Assembly (NCBI RefSeq): GCF_000227665.2
Contig: NZ_CP007030.1
Coordinates: 372,001-436,000 of the forward strand
Length of the DNA stretch: 64,000 bases
DNA from: Thiomicrospira aerophila AL3
Lineage (GTDB): Bacteria > Pseudomonadota > Gammaproteobacteria > Thiomicrospirales > Thiomicrospiraceae
Reading direction: 5' to 3'
Position numbers and translations under genes: made by a program. Below, one piece after another: positions 55,692-64,000 of this stretch. The notes under the pieces were generated by a model that worked only from the letters and a program-made list of their open reading frames with translations, did not search any database and was not told the DNA's origin. Numbering within the stretch: position 1 is the stretch's first letter; the number at the start of each line of letters is the position of its first letter.

Positions 55692-58529
55692 TTAAGCTCC
55701 GGTTGCATTTTGGGGCTGACAAGCCAGCGCAAATACTTGCGCACTGTGCCAGGCCTGCTTATTGGCAAAATCGGCCATTTGATGGCGACAACTGGTGCCG
55801 GTGGCAACAATTAAGTCGTCAGCCTGCGCGCCAGCCAGAGTGGGCAACAAGGTTTGTTCGGCAATTTTGAGTGACACGGCGCGATTCTTATAACCAAATT
55901 CTCCCGACATACCACAGCAGCCCGATGGAATCAGCTGAACATTTAGCTGTGGAATGAGGCTCAGTGCGGCTTTGGCATCTAAGGCTTTGGCTAAGGATTT
56001 CTGATGACAATGCACGTGCAACCACAGGGTTTTATTGATCGGTTGCAGCGGCAGTGGCGCTTCTTTGGCGAGCGCTAGGAACAGTTCTTCAAATAGGCGT
56101 ACATCTTGATAATGCCATACCGGTTCAACCTGTGCAGGCAATAATGCGCTGGCTTCATCGCGCCATACCAGTGTATCGGACGGCTCAAGACCGACAATCC
56201 AGTCGCCATGACTAACCTGGCTTAATTGTGCCTGAATCGCTTTTAAACTCTGTTTGGCTTCATCAAGCAAGCCTTGGCTTAAGAGTGCGCGGGGTGAGTG
56301 GTCTAAAAATACCGGTATTACCTCAAGGTTTAGCGCGCATAAGCTAGTAATTGCCGCTTGGCCAATTTCCGGTTCTTGATAATTAGTGTATAGATCAATC
56401 AGTAACCAGACGCGACCCCGTGTCGGGCTGGATGGCTCAGGTAGCAGGCCTGCTGATTGTAGCCACCAGTCGGCTAAGGTTTGCTCAGCGAGCGTGGGTA
56501 ACGGCCGCGCCGCATCAACCCCCATGAGTTTTTTACTCAGCCAGAGGTTTTGGACGCGGTTAAAAAGCTTGGGCATTCTGCTACCGAGTTTGAGTAGCGG
56601 CGCATAGTGTTTAATTGACCAACGACTAAACGAGAAGGGCTGGGTTTGATAGAGCACTTCAGATTTTAACCGTGCCATATCGACACTGGCCGGACATTCG
56701 GTTTTACAGGCCTTACAGCCTAAGCACAAGGCTAAGGCATCTTGTAGTTCAGCATTATTAAGTGCCGCACGTGGGTCGGGTTCGGTTAAGGCGCGACGTA
56801 ATAAATTACTGCGTCCTCGTGTGGAATAATTTTCTTCACGGGTGGCCTGATAAGACGGACACATGGTGCCTTGTCCGGCTGATTTGCGACAGGCGCCAGC
56901 GCCATTACATTTTTCGACCGCGTCGAGCAGGGATAGGTCTTTGCGCCAGTTATAGCCGGTGCTAAAAATTTGTTGTGCGCGGCGTTGCGCACGCAGGTTT
57001 TCTGTAATCGGCGTATCGCTCAAAATGACGCCGGGATTAAAGAGATTGTGCGGATCAAACAGTTGTTTAAGTTGCACTAAGCATTGATAAACCGCGTCTC
57101 CGAGCTGACTTTTTAAATAGGGCGCGCGGATCCGCCCATCGCCATGCTCACCGGACAGGGCGCCCCGGTATTTTTTCACCAACGCAGCACTGCGCTCGGC
57201 AACTTGCGCAAACAGGTCAGGACCTGTTGGGCTGGCTAAATCTATTTCTGGGCGCACATGAATCAGCCCAACCGACGCATGGCCATAATAGACGCAGCCG
57301 AGTTGCAGTTCAGCCATCAGCGCTTGGGTGTCGCGATAAAAATCAGGTAAGGCCGCTACCGGCACACAGGCATCTTCAATTACGGCGACGGCTTTGTTGC
57401 GGGTTGGTTTGCCCATTAGCAGACCCAGTCCGGCTTTGCGCAAATTCCAGACTTTTACACTATCGATCGGGTCGATAACCGGGCAGGCGTAGGCACCCTG
57501 TTGTTGCATCCAGGCCTGGTCATGAGCAAGGCGTTGCGCGAGCTGGTCAGCGCAATCATCAAAGAGTTCAACAACTAAAACCGCCGCCGGGTCGCCTTCT
57601 ACCCAAAAGCGATTGGCCATTTGTTCACGATTATTCAGCGTGCCATCGAGGGTCGCTTTGTCAATCAGTTCTATGGCCGCAGGCTGCTGGGGCAAATAGG
57701 CTGGGACGACCTGCATCGCGGTAAAGATGGAATCAAAATGGGCACAAAATAGCTGACGATGTTTAGGCAGCGGTACCAAATTAAGCGTGGCTTGAGTAAT
57801 GACCCCGAGCGTGCCCTCACTGCCACAAATTAAAGGCACCAGGCTAAAGGGCTTGCCTTGTGGATTAAAGGGTTGGTGTTGGGTGTAGAGCACATCCAGC
57901 GCATAGCCGGTATTGCGGCGGATAATGCTTGGGTCGGGGTAGGCTGCTACTATCGCCTCGCCATGTTGTTGTAATAGTTCTAATACGCCACGATAAATTT
58001 GACCTTCTAAATCAGTTTGTTGGCATTTTTGCGCTAATTCGGCTGCGCTGAGTGGACCAAAACTAACCTCTTTACCATCAGCTAGAATCATTTTTAGCGC
58101 TTTAACATGCTCACGGGTGGTGCCATAGTAAACTGAATAAGCGCCACAGGAATTGTTACCGATCATACCTGCAATCATGGCGCGATTAGACGTGGAGGTG
58201 TCTGGCGCAAAGCGCAGCCCATCTTGGCGAACCAGCGCGTTTAAATCATCCTGAATCACTCCAGGTTCTACATCGACTTCGCGTTGCGCAGGTCGATAAT
58301 CCAACACGCGGGTAAAGTGTTTTGATAGGTCGAGTAGCAGGCCTGGTCCAATCGCTTGACCGCCTAGAGAAGTCCCACCAGCGCGCGGTGTAATAGGTAA
58401 CCTTGCCGCCAGTGCCTGGCGCACCTGTGCCAGCAAATCAGCCTGATCGGTTGGGTAGGCAAAGCGTTGCGGGATAATTTCAAATACGGAGGCATCGGTG
58501 GTTATGCGAGTCATAATTTGATCGGTCAC
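55692..58529 (-). CDS. FAD- and Fe-S-containing D-2-hydroxyacid dehydrogenase (YdiJ/D-2-hydroxyglutarate type)
   Basis: 945 residues. FAD-binding PCMH domain (about 20-200) with ITPRAGGTSLGGQAIGPG, then a C-terminal FAD oxidase half with YYGHASVGLIHVRPE and GEHGDGRI, then ferredoxin-type Cys clusters CRKSAGQGTMCPS and CLGCKACKTECPAS, and a CCG domain with HVHCHQKSLAK and PSGCCGMSGEFG. This is the one-polypeptide type that oxidises D-lactate or D-2-hydroxyglutarate with a quinone or ferredoxin-like acceptor. It starts right after serA; a GTG at 58529 or ATG at 58514 are both possible. SerA makes D-2-hydroxyglutarate as a side product, which this enzyme could recycle. Four CAGGCCTG copies. Confidence 0.85.
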   Translation of the reverse strand: MTDQIMTRITTDASVFEIIPQRFAYPTDQADLLAQVRQALAARLPITPRAGGTSLGGQAIGPGLLLDLSKHFTRVLDYRPAQREVDVEPGVIQDDLNALVRQDGLRFAPDTSTSNRAMIAGMIGNNSCGAYSVYYGTTREHVKALKMILADGKEVSFGPLSAAELAQKCQQTDLEGQIYRGVLELLQQHGEAIVAAYPDPSIIRRNTGYALDVLYTQHQPFNPQGKPFSLVPLICGSEGTLGVITQATLNLVPLPKHRQLFCAHFDSIFTAMQVVPAYLPQQPAAIELIDKATLDGTLNNREQMANRFWVEGDPAAVLVVELFDDCADQLAQRLAHDQAWMQQQGAYACPVIDPIDSVKVWNLRKAGLGLLMGKPTRNKAVAVIEDACVPVAALPDFYRDTQALMAELQLGCVYYGHASVGLIHVRPEIDLASPTGPDLFAQVAERSAALVKKYRGALSGEHGDGRIRAPYLKSQLGDAVYQCLVQLKQLFDPHNLFNPGVILSDTPITENLRAQRRAQQIFSTGYNWRKDLSLLDAVEKCNGAGACRKSAGQGTMCPSYQATREENYSTRGRSNLLRRALTEPDPRAALNNAELQDALALCLGCKACKTECPASVDMARLKSEVLYQTQPFSFSRWSIKHYAPLLKLGSRMPKLFNRVQNLWLSKKLMGVDAARPLPTLAEQTLADWWLQSAGLLPEPSSPTRGRVWLLIDLYTNYQEPEIGQAAITSLCALNLEVIPVFLDHSPRALLSQGLLDEAKQSLKAIQAQLSQVSHGDWIVGLEPSDTLVWRDEASALLPAQVEPVWHYQDVRLFEELFLALAKEAPLPLQPINKTLWLHVHCHQKSLAKALDAKAALSLIPQLNVQLIPSGCCGMSGEFGYKNRAVSLKIAEQTLLPTLAGAQADDLIVATGTSCRHQMADFANKQAWHSAQVFALACQPQNATGA

Positions 58530-59765
58530 TCAGTGTAATAGTCGGGTGCGTAGCGTACCCGGAATTTGTTTTAATTGTGCCAGAGCCGCATCACGGTCTT
58601 TAGCATCGAGGTCAATGACCACATAACCAATTTCGTTGTTGGTTTGCAGATATTGTGCCGCAATATTAATGTTTTGTGCAGCAAAGGCTTGGTTAATTTG
58701 TGTCAAAACCCCGGGTTGGTTGTGGTGGATGTGTAGCAGGCGACTACGTCCAGTATGTTCGGGGAGCGCCACTTCAGGAAAATTGACGGCCGATAAACTG
58801 GTGCCAATATCGGAATAAACGACTAATTTAGCGGCGACTTCTTGACCAATACTGGCTTGAGCTTCTTCAGTGCTACCGCCAATATGCGGGGTGAGCAGTA
58901 CATTATCCAGGCCACGTAGTGGTGATTCAAACGGCTGCTTATTGGTTTCCGGTTCAGTTGGGAAGACATCAATTGCGGCACCGGCCAGTTGACCTGATTT
59001 AAGCGCATCGGCCAAGGCGTGAATGTCAACGACGCGGCCACGGGCGGCATTAATTAGCAGGCTACCGGCTTTCATTTTAGCCAGTTGGTCTTGGCCCATC
59101 ATCCATTCGGTGTCAGGCGTTTCAGGCACATGTAAACTCACTATATCAGCGGCGGCCAGCAAGGCATCAAGACTGGCGACTTGCTGGGCATTATTAAGCG
59201 GAAGTTGCTTGACGATGTCATAAAAGATCACGCGCATACCCAGGTTTTCAGCCAAGATACTCAATTGCGAGCCGATTCGTCCATAACCAATAATGCCAAG
59301 GGTTTTGCCGCGTGCTTCAAAAGCGCCTTGGGCGGTTTTTTGCCAAATGCCGCGATGGGCGAGGGCATTCTTTTCGGGAATGCGGCGCAATAATAATAGG
59401 ATTTCGCCTAGCACTAATTCAGCCACTGAACGGGTGTTAGAGAAAGGCGCATTAAAAACGGGGATACCCAAGCGCATGGCGGCGGTTAAATCTACTTGAT
59501 TGGTACCAATGCAAAAACACCCAATGGCGTTAAGTTTTGGCGCTTGGGCAAGCAGTTCGGCGTTTAGCTGGGTACGTGAGCGAATGCCAATAAAATGACA
59601 ATCGGCCAAGGCGTCTTTTAGTGCACTAGGGCTGAGTGCTCCGGTATGGCTAGTAATGTTGTTATAACCTTGCGCCCGAAAATAAGCCTCTGCACTCGGG
59701 TGGATGCCCTCAAGCAGTAAAATATTAATTTTATCTTTAGCTAAGGATAGCTGAGTGTCGTGCAT
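58530..59765 (-). CDS. serA: D-3-phosphoglycerate dehydrogenase
   Basis: A 411-residue enzyme for the first step of serine synthesis. Catalytic Arg, Glu and His are in NAARGRVVDIHAL, FPTEPETN and LLTPHIGGSTEEAQ; the Rossmann motif is LGIIGYGRIGSQLS near 156-169, and an ACT domain at the C-terminus (LLHIHHNQPGVLTQINQAF) gives serine feedback, as in E. coli SerA. It directly abuts the FAD/Fe-S dehydrogenase gene. A promoter with TTGGTA-17-TATACT lies just upstream. Confidence 0.96.
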   Translation of the reverse strand: MHDTQLSLAKDKINILLLEGIHPSAEAYFRAQGYNNITSHTGALSPSALKDALADCHFIGIRSRTQLNAELLAQAPKLNAIGCFCIGTNQVDLTAAMRLGIPVFNAPFSNTRSVAELVLGEILLLLRRIPEKNALAHRGIWQKTAQGAFEARGKTLGIIGYGRIGSQLSILAENLGMRVIFYDIVKQLPLNNAQQVASLDALLAAADIVSLHVPETPDTEWMMGQDQLAKMKAGSLLINAARGRVVDIHALADALKSGQLAGAAIDVFPTEPETNKQPFESPLRGLDNVLLTPHIGGSTEEAQASIGQEVAAKLVVYSDIGTSLSAVNFPEVALPEHTGRSRLLHIHHNQPGVLTQINQAFAAQNINIAAQYLQTNNEIGYVVIDLDAKDRDAALAQLKQIPGTLRTRLLH

Positions 59766-59795
59766 GATAATAACCTAGTAAATTAGTGGGTTATT

Positions 59796-59824
59796 AGTAT
59801 AGAGCAAATTTATCGGCTTACCAA
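59796..59824 (-). promoter_or_regulatory. Promoter of serA
   Basis: On the - strand TTGGTA (59819-59824) and TATACT (59796-59801) with an exact 17-base spacer, about 30 bases before the serA ATG. It overlaps a small GGCTT/AAGCC hairpin just after the thiD stop. Confidence 0.55.
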
Positions 59825-59830
59825 GCCTAA

Positions 59831-60673
59831 TCATTGGATTGACCACCAAGCATGAAAATGATGAGTCGGTCCATGCCCTGACCCGACTGTCAACTGATCT
59901 GCGTGCGCAATGGCGGCATTGATATAGTCTTTGGCCTGTTGAATGGCTTGGGCTAAATCGCCTGTTTGCGCCCAAAAACTGGCAATCGCTGACGACAGGG
60001 TACAGCCGGTGCCATGGGTGTTGTGGGTGGCAAGTCGAGGATGGCTAAACCAAAGCGCTTGTTCAGTGGAGAGCAGCAGATCTTGACAGTGATCACCCGG
60101 CAAGTGGCCGCCCTTCGCCAATACCGCTTGCGCGCCAAGGTCTAGTAGTTGTTGCGCCTGTGAAAGCATCTGTTCTGGCGTCGTGGCTTCATCTTGCGCC
60201 ACTAGTGTGGCGAGTTCTGGCAGATTGGGCGTCACTAGGCCTGCTAGTGGTAATAAGCGATCGCGCAGTGCAAGTTGGGTGGGCGAATCAATTAATGCCG
60301 CACCCCCTTTGGCAATCATCACCGGATCGAGCACAATCGGGCCGTTAAAGTCAGCCAGTCGGTCGGCGATGACATCGATAATCCGCACATCGCTGAGCAT
60401 CCCAATTTTAATGGCATCAATGCGAATATCCGCTAGTAAGCTATCGAATTGTTGCGCGACAAAATCGGCGGGTAAAGGGTGAATGGCTTGCACACCCTGG
60501 GTATTTTGTGCGGTGAGGCCGGTAATCACTGACATGCCATAGCAACCACAAGCCGAAAAAGCCTTCAGATCCGCTTGAATGCCCGCGCCGCCTGACGGAT
60601 CGGAGCCTGCAATGGTTAAAAGATTACAAATCGGTTGCTTCATCTTCGCTTTTGTCATCTTCGCTGTCCTCAT
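59831..60673 (-). CDS. thiD: Hydroxymethylpyrimidine/phosphomethylpyrimidine kinase
   Basis: 280 residues; two-step kinase of thiamine pyrimidine synthesis. LTIAGSDPSGGAGIQADLKAF (about 19-39) is the substrate loop; GTGCTLSSAIASF near 218-230 is the anion hole. The ATG at 60673 follows thiE by one base; an ATG at 60658 has AGGA eight bases upstream and is also likely, since both precede the core. It forms a pair with thiE; no thiC is nearby. Confidence 0.92.
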   Translation of the reverse strand: MRTAKMTKAKMKQPICNLLTIAGSDPSGGAGIQADLKAFSACGCYGMSVITGLTAQNTQGVQAIHPLPADFVAQQFDSLLADIRIDAIKIGMLSDVRIIDVIADRLADFNGPIVLDPVMIAKGGAALIDSPTQLALRDRLLPLAGLVTPNLPELATLVAQDEATTPEQMLSQAQQLLDLGAQAVLAKGGHLPGDHCQDLLLSTEQALWFSHPRLATHNTHGTGCTLSSAIASFWAQTGDLAQAIQQAKDYINAAIAHADQLTVGSGHGPTHHFHAWWSIQ

Positions 60674-60674
60674 G

Positions 60675-61328
60675 TTAGGCTGACCTAGGTGCTGACTGCA
60701 TGGCCGCTAACCAGGCCTGGTGAAATTGACTCGTGACCGCAGCGGGATCGTTTGCGCTGCAAATGGCCGAGGCAACCGCCATGCCTTGTGCACCGGTACG
60801 ATAGACGTGGTTGACATCGGCCAAGCCCAGCCCACCAATTAATACCACCGGTTTATGGCTTAAGGCCACGCCCGCTGTGGCACCAGCCCAGCCGATGGGC
60901 GGTAGATGATTTTGTTTAGTGGCGGTGGCATAAACCGGGCCATGACCCACATAATCGGCGTATAAGAGTTCATCCGCTTGCAGCGCGGCCGCATTCGGCG
61001 CAGTTCGCCCAATAATGGCATGCGGGCCAAGGGTGGCGCGAGCGTGCGCTAGATCGCCATCACCTTGACCCAAATGCACGCCGGCCGCCTTGGCTGCTTG
61101 GGCAATCGCCACGGAGTCATTAATAATTAATGGCAGGTTAAAATCATCTAGGCGTTGTTTGAGGGCTTGGGCCAGAGCAAAGCAGGCCTGCTCATCGCCG
61201 CGTTTATCGCGCAATTGAATCAAGCTAATTCCCCCGCGTGCCGCCGCAGTAGCGACCTCCAGCGGCGGATGCAAACACCGTGAGGGGTCTAAAATTAAAT
61301 AGAGGCTTAAATCCACGTTACTTTCCAA
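60675..61328 (-). CDS. thiE: Thiamine-phosphate synthase
   Basis: 217 residues; joins the pyrimidine and thiazole parts of thiamine. TIM-barrel motifs are ISLIQLRDKRGDE near 33-45, LIINDSVAIAQAAKAAGVHLGQGD, ADYVGHGPVYATATK and VVLIGGLGLADV. It lies seven bases downstream of the small unknown gene and one base before thiD. Two CAGGCCTG copies (60712, 61183). Confidence 0.92.
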   Translation of the reverse strand: MESNVDLSLYLILDPSRCLHPPLEVATAAARGGISLIQLRDKRGDEQACFALAQALKQRLDDFNLPLIINDSVAIAQAAKAAGVHLGQGDGDLAHARATLGPHAIIGRTAPNAAALQADELLYADYVGHGPVYATATKQNHLPPIGWAGATAGVALSHKPVVLIGGLGLADVNHVYRTGAQGMAVASAICSANDPAAVTSQFHQAWLAAMQSAPRSA

Positions 61329-61335
61329 TGCTCAC

Positions 61336-61755
61336 CTACCAAGATTCGCTGACTTGCGTTTCGACCCAGGCCATAAAACCCTCATGCCAGGCCATGTGTT
61401 GTTTAGCGGCCAGATCAAAATCAAACGGATTACTAGCTTTGGCCAGTTCGTGGGGTGCTTTAAGCAGTTTGTAAGGGTTTTCAGCTTGCGCGGCTTGGTT
61501 ACCTTGTTGATAGGCATCGGCAAGTTGTTGTTGCTGATGGGCATCCTGTGCTTGTTGCTGCAACCAGGTATCTTGCGCCCCATGCTGATGCACATAACGC
61601 AGAATCTCTAGCGCTTGTTCCAATTCATTACGGCTTAATTGCGCCAAAAAATCGGCTAAATTAAAATCCGAGGTTTGTTGACCTAGGTGCGCCAACAGTG
61701 GCCAGTGTTTTTGGGTAAAGTTGGGTGGCGAAGCTGTCTTTAATGGTGTCATCAA
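61336..61755 (-). CDS. Small unknown protein with an RMF-like C-terminal motif
   Basis: 139 residues, family not recognised. Gln-rich helical middle (about 45-95, AQDAHQQQQLADAYQQGNQ) and a C-terminal segment NPFDFDLAAKQHMAWHEGFM. The NP(F/Y)-x-x-...-W-x-x-G(F/W) spacing resembles ribosome modulation factor and related short proteins, but the rest does not match. It begins 58 bases from the ABC1 kinase and precedes thiE by seven bases, so it may be a leader gene of the thi pair. The open frame has the base use of its neighbours. Confidence 0.6.
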   Translation of the reverse strand: MMTPLKTASPPNFTQKHWPLLAHLGQQTSDFNLADFLAQLSRNELEQALEILRYVHQHGAQDTWLQQQAQDAHQQQQLADAYQQGNQAAQAENPYKLLKAPHELAKASNPFDFDLAAKQHMAWHEGFMAWVETQVSESW

Positions 61756-61813
61756 TCATCCTGTTTAAGCTAAGGTGGCTAATCTAGTTGAGGCATTCTA
61801 ATCGGTTTTGCAA

Positions 61814-63163
61814 TTAGGGTGTAGGGGCTTCATTGATGCGATAGGGCGCAAAGACCTGATGCATATCCACTCTTGCGCGAAGTTTGGCGGCCAATAAATA
61901 CAGGCCGCCCAGTTTACGATGAAAAAACAGCGCATCCGCAGGGGGGCTGTGCCAATAGTTTTGTTCAAAACTCAGCGCCATGCCTTGATCCTTAATCCGC
62001 GCCAACATATCGGATTGCGCAAAATCAAAGGCGCCATGATAACAAAAGGGTTCGCAGGCCTGCTTAAATAGCTCAATCACTGTGTCTTGTTGTGCCGGCA
62101 AAATGTTTTGCTGGAAAAACCCAATTTGGCGGGCCGCATTCGCCATTTTGTCAGCACGGTTATCTTGAGCAGCGCTAATTAATTGGCGGTAACCTAACGC
62201 TGTATCAGCACTAAATGAGCGGGTGGCGCCAAAATCGAGCAGTACAATTCGTTGGGTGTCGGCTTGGTATAAAAAGTTGGCAAAGTTCGGGTCAGTTTGC
62301 ATCCGTTGCCAGTCAAACAGCTCGGTCAAAAGTAATCTAAACAGCGCGGTAACCAATTTATCCCGCGTGGCTTGGGGTGCGTTAGCCAGGGTTTCGATGG
62401 GTTCGCCGGCCATAAAACTCATCGCCAAAATCGCTTGGTTAGACAAGGTTTGATCCACTTTTGGCAACACAAAATAGTCGTTCAGATCGTTTGCCTTAAG
62501 AGCGGTCGCCATCGTATTTAAAGCTTCGGCTTCGTGCTGATAATTCGTTTCTAAAAGCAGTTGTTGTTTGGCTTCGGCAAGAATCGGTGCTAAATCGACG
62601 TCTTTGGGTATTAATCGGGACCAGCGTAATAAACTGGCTAAATTATCAACATCACTGTCAATGCTATTTGCCACACCCGGGTATTGAATTTTGATGGCTA
62701 AATCTTCACCGGCTAGGCTATGGGCGCGATGCACCTGACCAATGGATGCGGCGGCAATCGGGTAAAAACTAAATTGACTAAAGGCCTGCATCCAATTATT
62801 ACCCCAATGCTGGTTGAGTTGGGCTTGCAGTTGCGAAATGGGCATAGAGGGCGCTTGATTGCGCAATTGCGCGAGGATGGTGGCGAGTTCATCGGGAATC
62901 AGTTCACCGGCATCAAGGGATAAGAGTTGGCCCACTTTCATCGCGGCACCGCGCATTTTGGCCAGTTCATCGGTCAAGCGTTGAATGTTTTGGCTGCTCA
63001 ATACCAGTGATTGCTTGGTTGATTTTTCGCCTTGTAACCATTGTTTGGTACCTTGGTAAAGAATAGATCCGGCCATGCCCCCGGCCACCTTGCCTAAGCG
63101 TGCTAGGCGGTTAAGGCGGTGGCTAGGTAGTGGATAGCTGTTTGGCGGCGCGGATTTAGTCAT
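61814..63163 (-). CDS. ABC1/AarF-type atypical kinase
   Basis: About 449 residues. It starts MTKSAPPNSYPLPSHRLNRL with the LGKVAGGMAG motif, then KVGQLLSLDAGELIPDELA (the KxGQ region), AAASIGQVHRAHS, DPNFANFLYQ and LLDFGATRSF. It belongs to the soluble COQ8/AarF branch rather than UbiB, since it lacks the C-terminal membrane pair; a second such kinase besides ubiB is in this window. The ATG at 63163 has AAGG eight bases upstream; an upstream frame of 39 codons is non-conserved. Function of these extra kinases is unknown. Confidence 0.85.
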   Translation of the reverse strand: MTKSAPPNSYPLPSHRLNRLARLGKVAGGMAGSILYQGTKQWLQGEKSTKQSLVLSSQNIQRLTDELAKMRGAAMKVGQLLSLDAGELIPDELATILAQLRNQAPSMPISQLQAQLNQHWGNNWMQAFSQFSFYPIAAASIGQVHRAHSLAGEDLAIKIQYPGVANSIDSDVDNLASLLRWSRLIPKDVDLAPILAEAKQQLLLETNYQHEAEALNTMATALKANDLNDYFVLPKVDQTLSNQAILAMSFMAGEPIETLANAPQATRDKLVTALFRLLLTELFDWQRMQTDPNFANFLYQADTQRIVLLDFGATRSFSADTALGYRQLISAAQDNRADKMANAARQIGFFQQNILPAQQDTVIELFKQACEPFCYHGAFDFAQSDMLARIKDQGMALSFEQNYWHSPPADALFFHRKLGGLYLLAAKLRARVDMHQVFAPYRINEAPTP

Positions 63164-63307
63164 GAGGCAACCTTGGTCAAAAATGAAATTAACACGGCTA
63201 TTGATGCAGTGTATTGCATAACTTTTGTACAACTTTATACTGTAAAACGAAGTAAATGCAAGACGAAACTTGGATAACAATTCGCAATAAGCACAGGACT
63301 AAGTAGC

Positions 63308-63577
63308 GTGACAGATTTAGTAGAGGGTGATTTGGATCGTATTATTGAAATGGCTTGGGAGGATCGTACTCCTTTTGAAGCCATTGAGTTGCAGTTTGGT
63401 TTAACAGAGCCGCAGGTGATTAAGCTGATGCGCAATAACCTAAAGCCGGGCTCTTTTAAGCGTTGGCGTGAGCGGGTCACCGGGCGTGCCACGAAACATT
63501 TGCAGTTGCGCGAGTTTACGGTGGGACGGGGCTATTGCGCGACGCAATACAAAGCGCCGCAGTATCGTCAACGTTAA
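63308..63577 (+). CDS. DUF2805 (TIGR03643-type) small protein
   Basis: 89 residues. DRIIEMAWEDRTPFEAIELQ, FGLTEPQVIKLMRNNLKPGS and FKRWRERVTGRATKH are the signature blocks of this family, common in marine bacteria and of unknown function; a helix-turn-helix-like first half suggests nucleic-acid binding. The GTG start has no strong ribosome site. It lies 17 bases before a short-chain dehydrogenase gene and diverges from the ABC1 kinase. Confidence 0.85.
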   Translation: MTDLVEGDLDRIIEMAWEDRTPFEAIELQFGLTEPQVIKLMRNNLKPGSFKRWRERVTGRATKHLQLREFTVGRGYCATQYKAPQYRQR

Positions 63578-63593
63578 TGATCGTGAGGATACG

Positions 63594-64000
63594 ATGAATC
63601 AAGACATACTCGTGGTGGGGGCCAGTGGCTCGATTGGTCATGCGTTAGTTAACCAGGCTTTGTTGCACTTACCGGCTCAGGCACGTTTAGTACGAATGGC
63701 ACGTCAACCGCAGCGTTTACCGTCATTGAATACGCCACATCAAGTCATTGATTTAGCGATGGATTTCAGTGATCCAGCGCACATTCCAGAGCTATTTGAG
63801 CAGGCTTACCAGGCCTGGTCGCAAGCAGCAGGGTTAGCGCAGCCTGCTGAACACCTAGCGCAAGTGTGGCTCGCCACAGGTTTGTTGCATGATGCGACGA
63901 TGCAACCGGAAAAGCGCTATCAATCACTTAATGCGACGGCAATGCAGCGCGCCTTTGCGGTTAATAGCATTGGACCAAGTTTGTTACTATCACAACTTAT
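63594..64000 (+). CDS. Short-chain dehydrogenase, N-terminal part, cut by the window edge
   Basis: The first 135 codons are in the window. NQDILVVGASGSIGHALVNQ is the Rossmann entry of the SDR family, and WLATGLLHDATMQPEKRYQS with FAVNSIGPSLLLSQL matches the CsgA/C-factor-like group (NSIGP near 121). Substrate unknown. GAGGAT lies just upstream of the ATG. One CAGGCCTG (63810) encodes Gln-Ala-Trp. Likely in an operon with the DUF2805 gene. Confidence 0.8.
   Translation, partial: MNQDILVVGASGSIGHALVNQALLHLPAQARLVRMARQPQRLPSLNTPHQVIDLAMDFSDPAHIPELFEQAYQAWSQAAGLAQPAEHLAQVWLATGLLHDATMQPEKRYQSLNATAMQRAFAVNSIGPSLLLSQL

Noticed and set aside
55475-55810. - strand frame of 111 codons across the CPXCG gene
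   Set aside because: Overlaps both the CPXCG gene and the end of the FAD/Fe-S gene in another frame; the CPXCG frame has conserved Cys pairs and this one has none.

Overview
The window is a gene-dense, mid-40s %GC stretch of a Gammaproteobacterium chromosome. It holds about 57 protein genes, no RNA gene, no insertion sequence, no CRISPR array, and no gene-free stretch longer than about 250 bases. The mix includes metX-metW, dapF-DUF484-xerC-hslV, ubiE-ubiJ-ubiB parts, an epsilon-type malate:quinone oxidoreductase, a phosphofructokinase of the diphosphate-dependent kind, selD-selU, many c-di-GMP/chemotaxis/two-component genes and little sugar catabolism. It suggests an autotrophic sulfur oxidiser of the Thiomicrospira/Hydrogenovibrio group. 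That placement is inference; no 16S or ribosomal gene is present to test it.

Layout. 1-3404 (-): PilZ-like fragment, metW, metX, yggT-type, proC. 3486-6561 (+): yidD, then an SCO-type copper/redox protein overlapping a chemoreceptor. 6621-16508 (-): folE2, COG0523 GTPase, mqo, XRE regulator, tas, DUF2237, a pseudo-hydrolase/TlpA fusion, DUF429, katG. 16741-22722 (+): pepN, LppC-like protein, an acidic transmembrane coiled-coil protein and an LPP20 lipoprotein. 22724-25167 (-): pfk and rnd. 25380-30328 (+): DUF2189, mpl, DUF1840, TonB-dependent receptor. 30300-35287 (-): ubiB, a shortened ubiJ, ubiE, DUF971, DUF2442, DUF4160, hslU. 35451-40769 (+): selD-selU, dapF, DUF484, xerC, hslV. 40766-43218 (-): methyltransferase, YdcF-like. 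43322-45892 (+): clpB behind a sigma-32 type promoter. 45990-50787 (-): diguanylate cyclase with ComFB partner, AsmA, lipoprotein hydrolase. 50876-55451 (+): NlpE-like lipoprotein, urea-type binding protein overlapping a hybrid histidine kinase. 55497-63163 (-): CPXCG protein, FAD/Fe-S D-2-hydroxyacid dehydrogenase with serA, thiD, thiE, a small unknown, ABC1 kinase. 63308-64000 (+): DUF2805 and the start of a short-chain dehydrogenase.

The most striking signal is not a gene. The octamer palindrome CAGGCCTG occurs 40 times by hand count, where about one is expected. It is nearly always flanked by C or G on both sides (extended form A-S-CAGGCCTG-S-T). Thirty-nine copies lie inside genes, read as Gln-Ala-Trp/Cys or Ala/Pro-Gly-Leu, and one forms the core of a terminator hairpin. 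AGGCCT outside this octamer occurs only about as often as chance predicts. This is a highly iterated palindrome comparable in kind to cyanobacterial HIP1, but with a different sequence.

Other points worth a look: a UbiJ homologue without its lipid-binding SCP2 domain; hslV and hslU split onto opposite strands; a DUF4160/DUF2442 pair inside the hslU-ubi block; a cyclase/ComFB pair; a binding protein translationally coupled to a hybrid kinase; an SCO protein coupled to a chemoreceptor; a pseudo-hydrolase/thioredoxin fusion; a serA/D-2-hydroxyglutarate-dehydrogenase-type operon; and a phosphofructokinase with mixed phosphoryl-donor signature residues.
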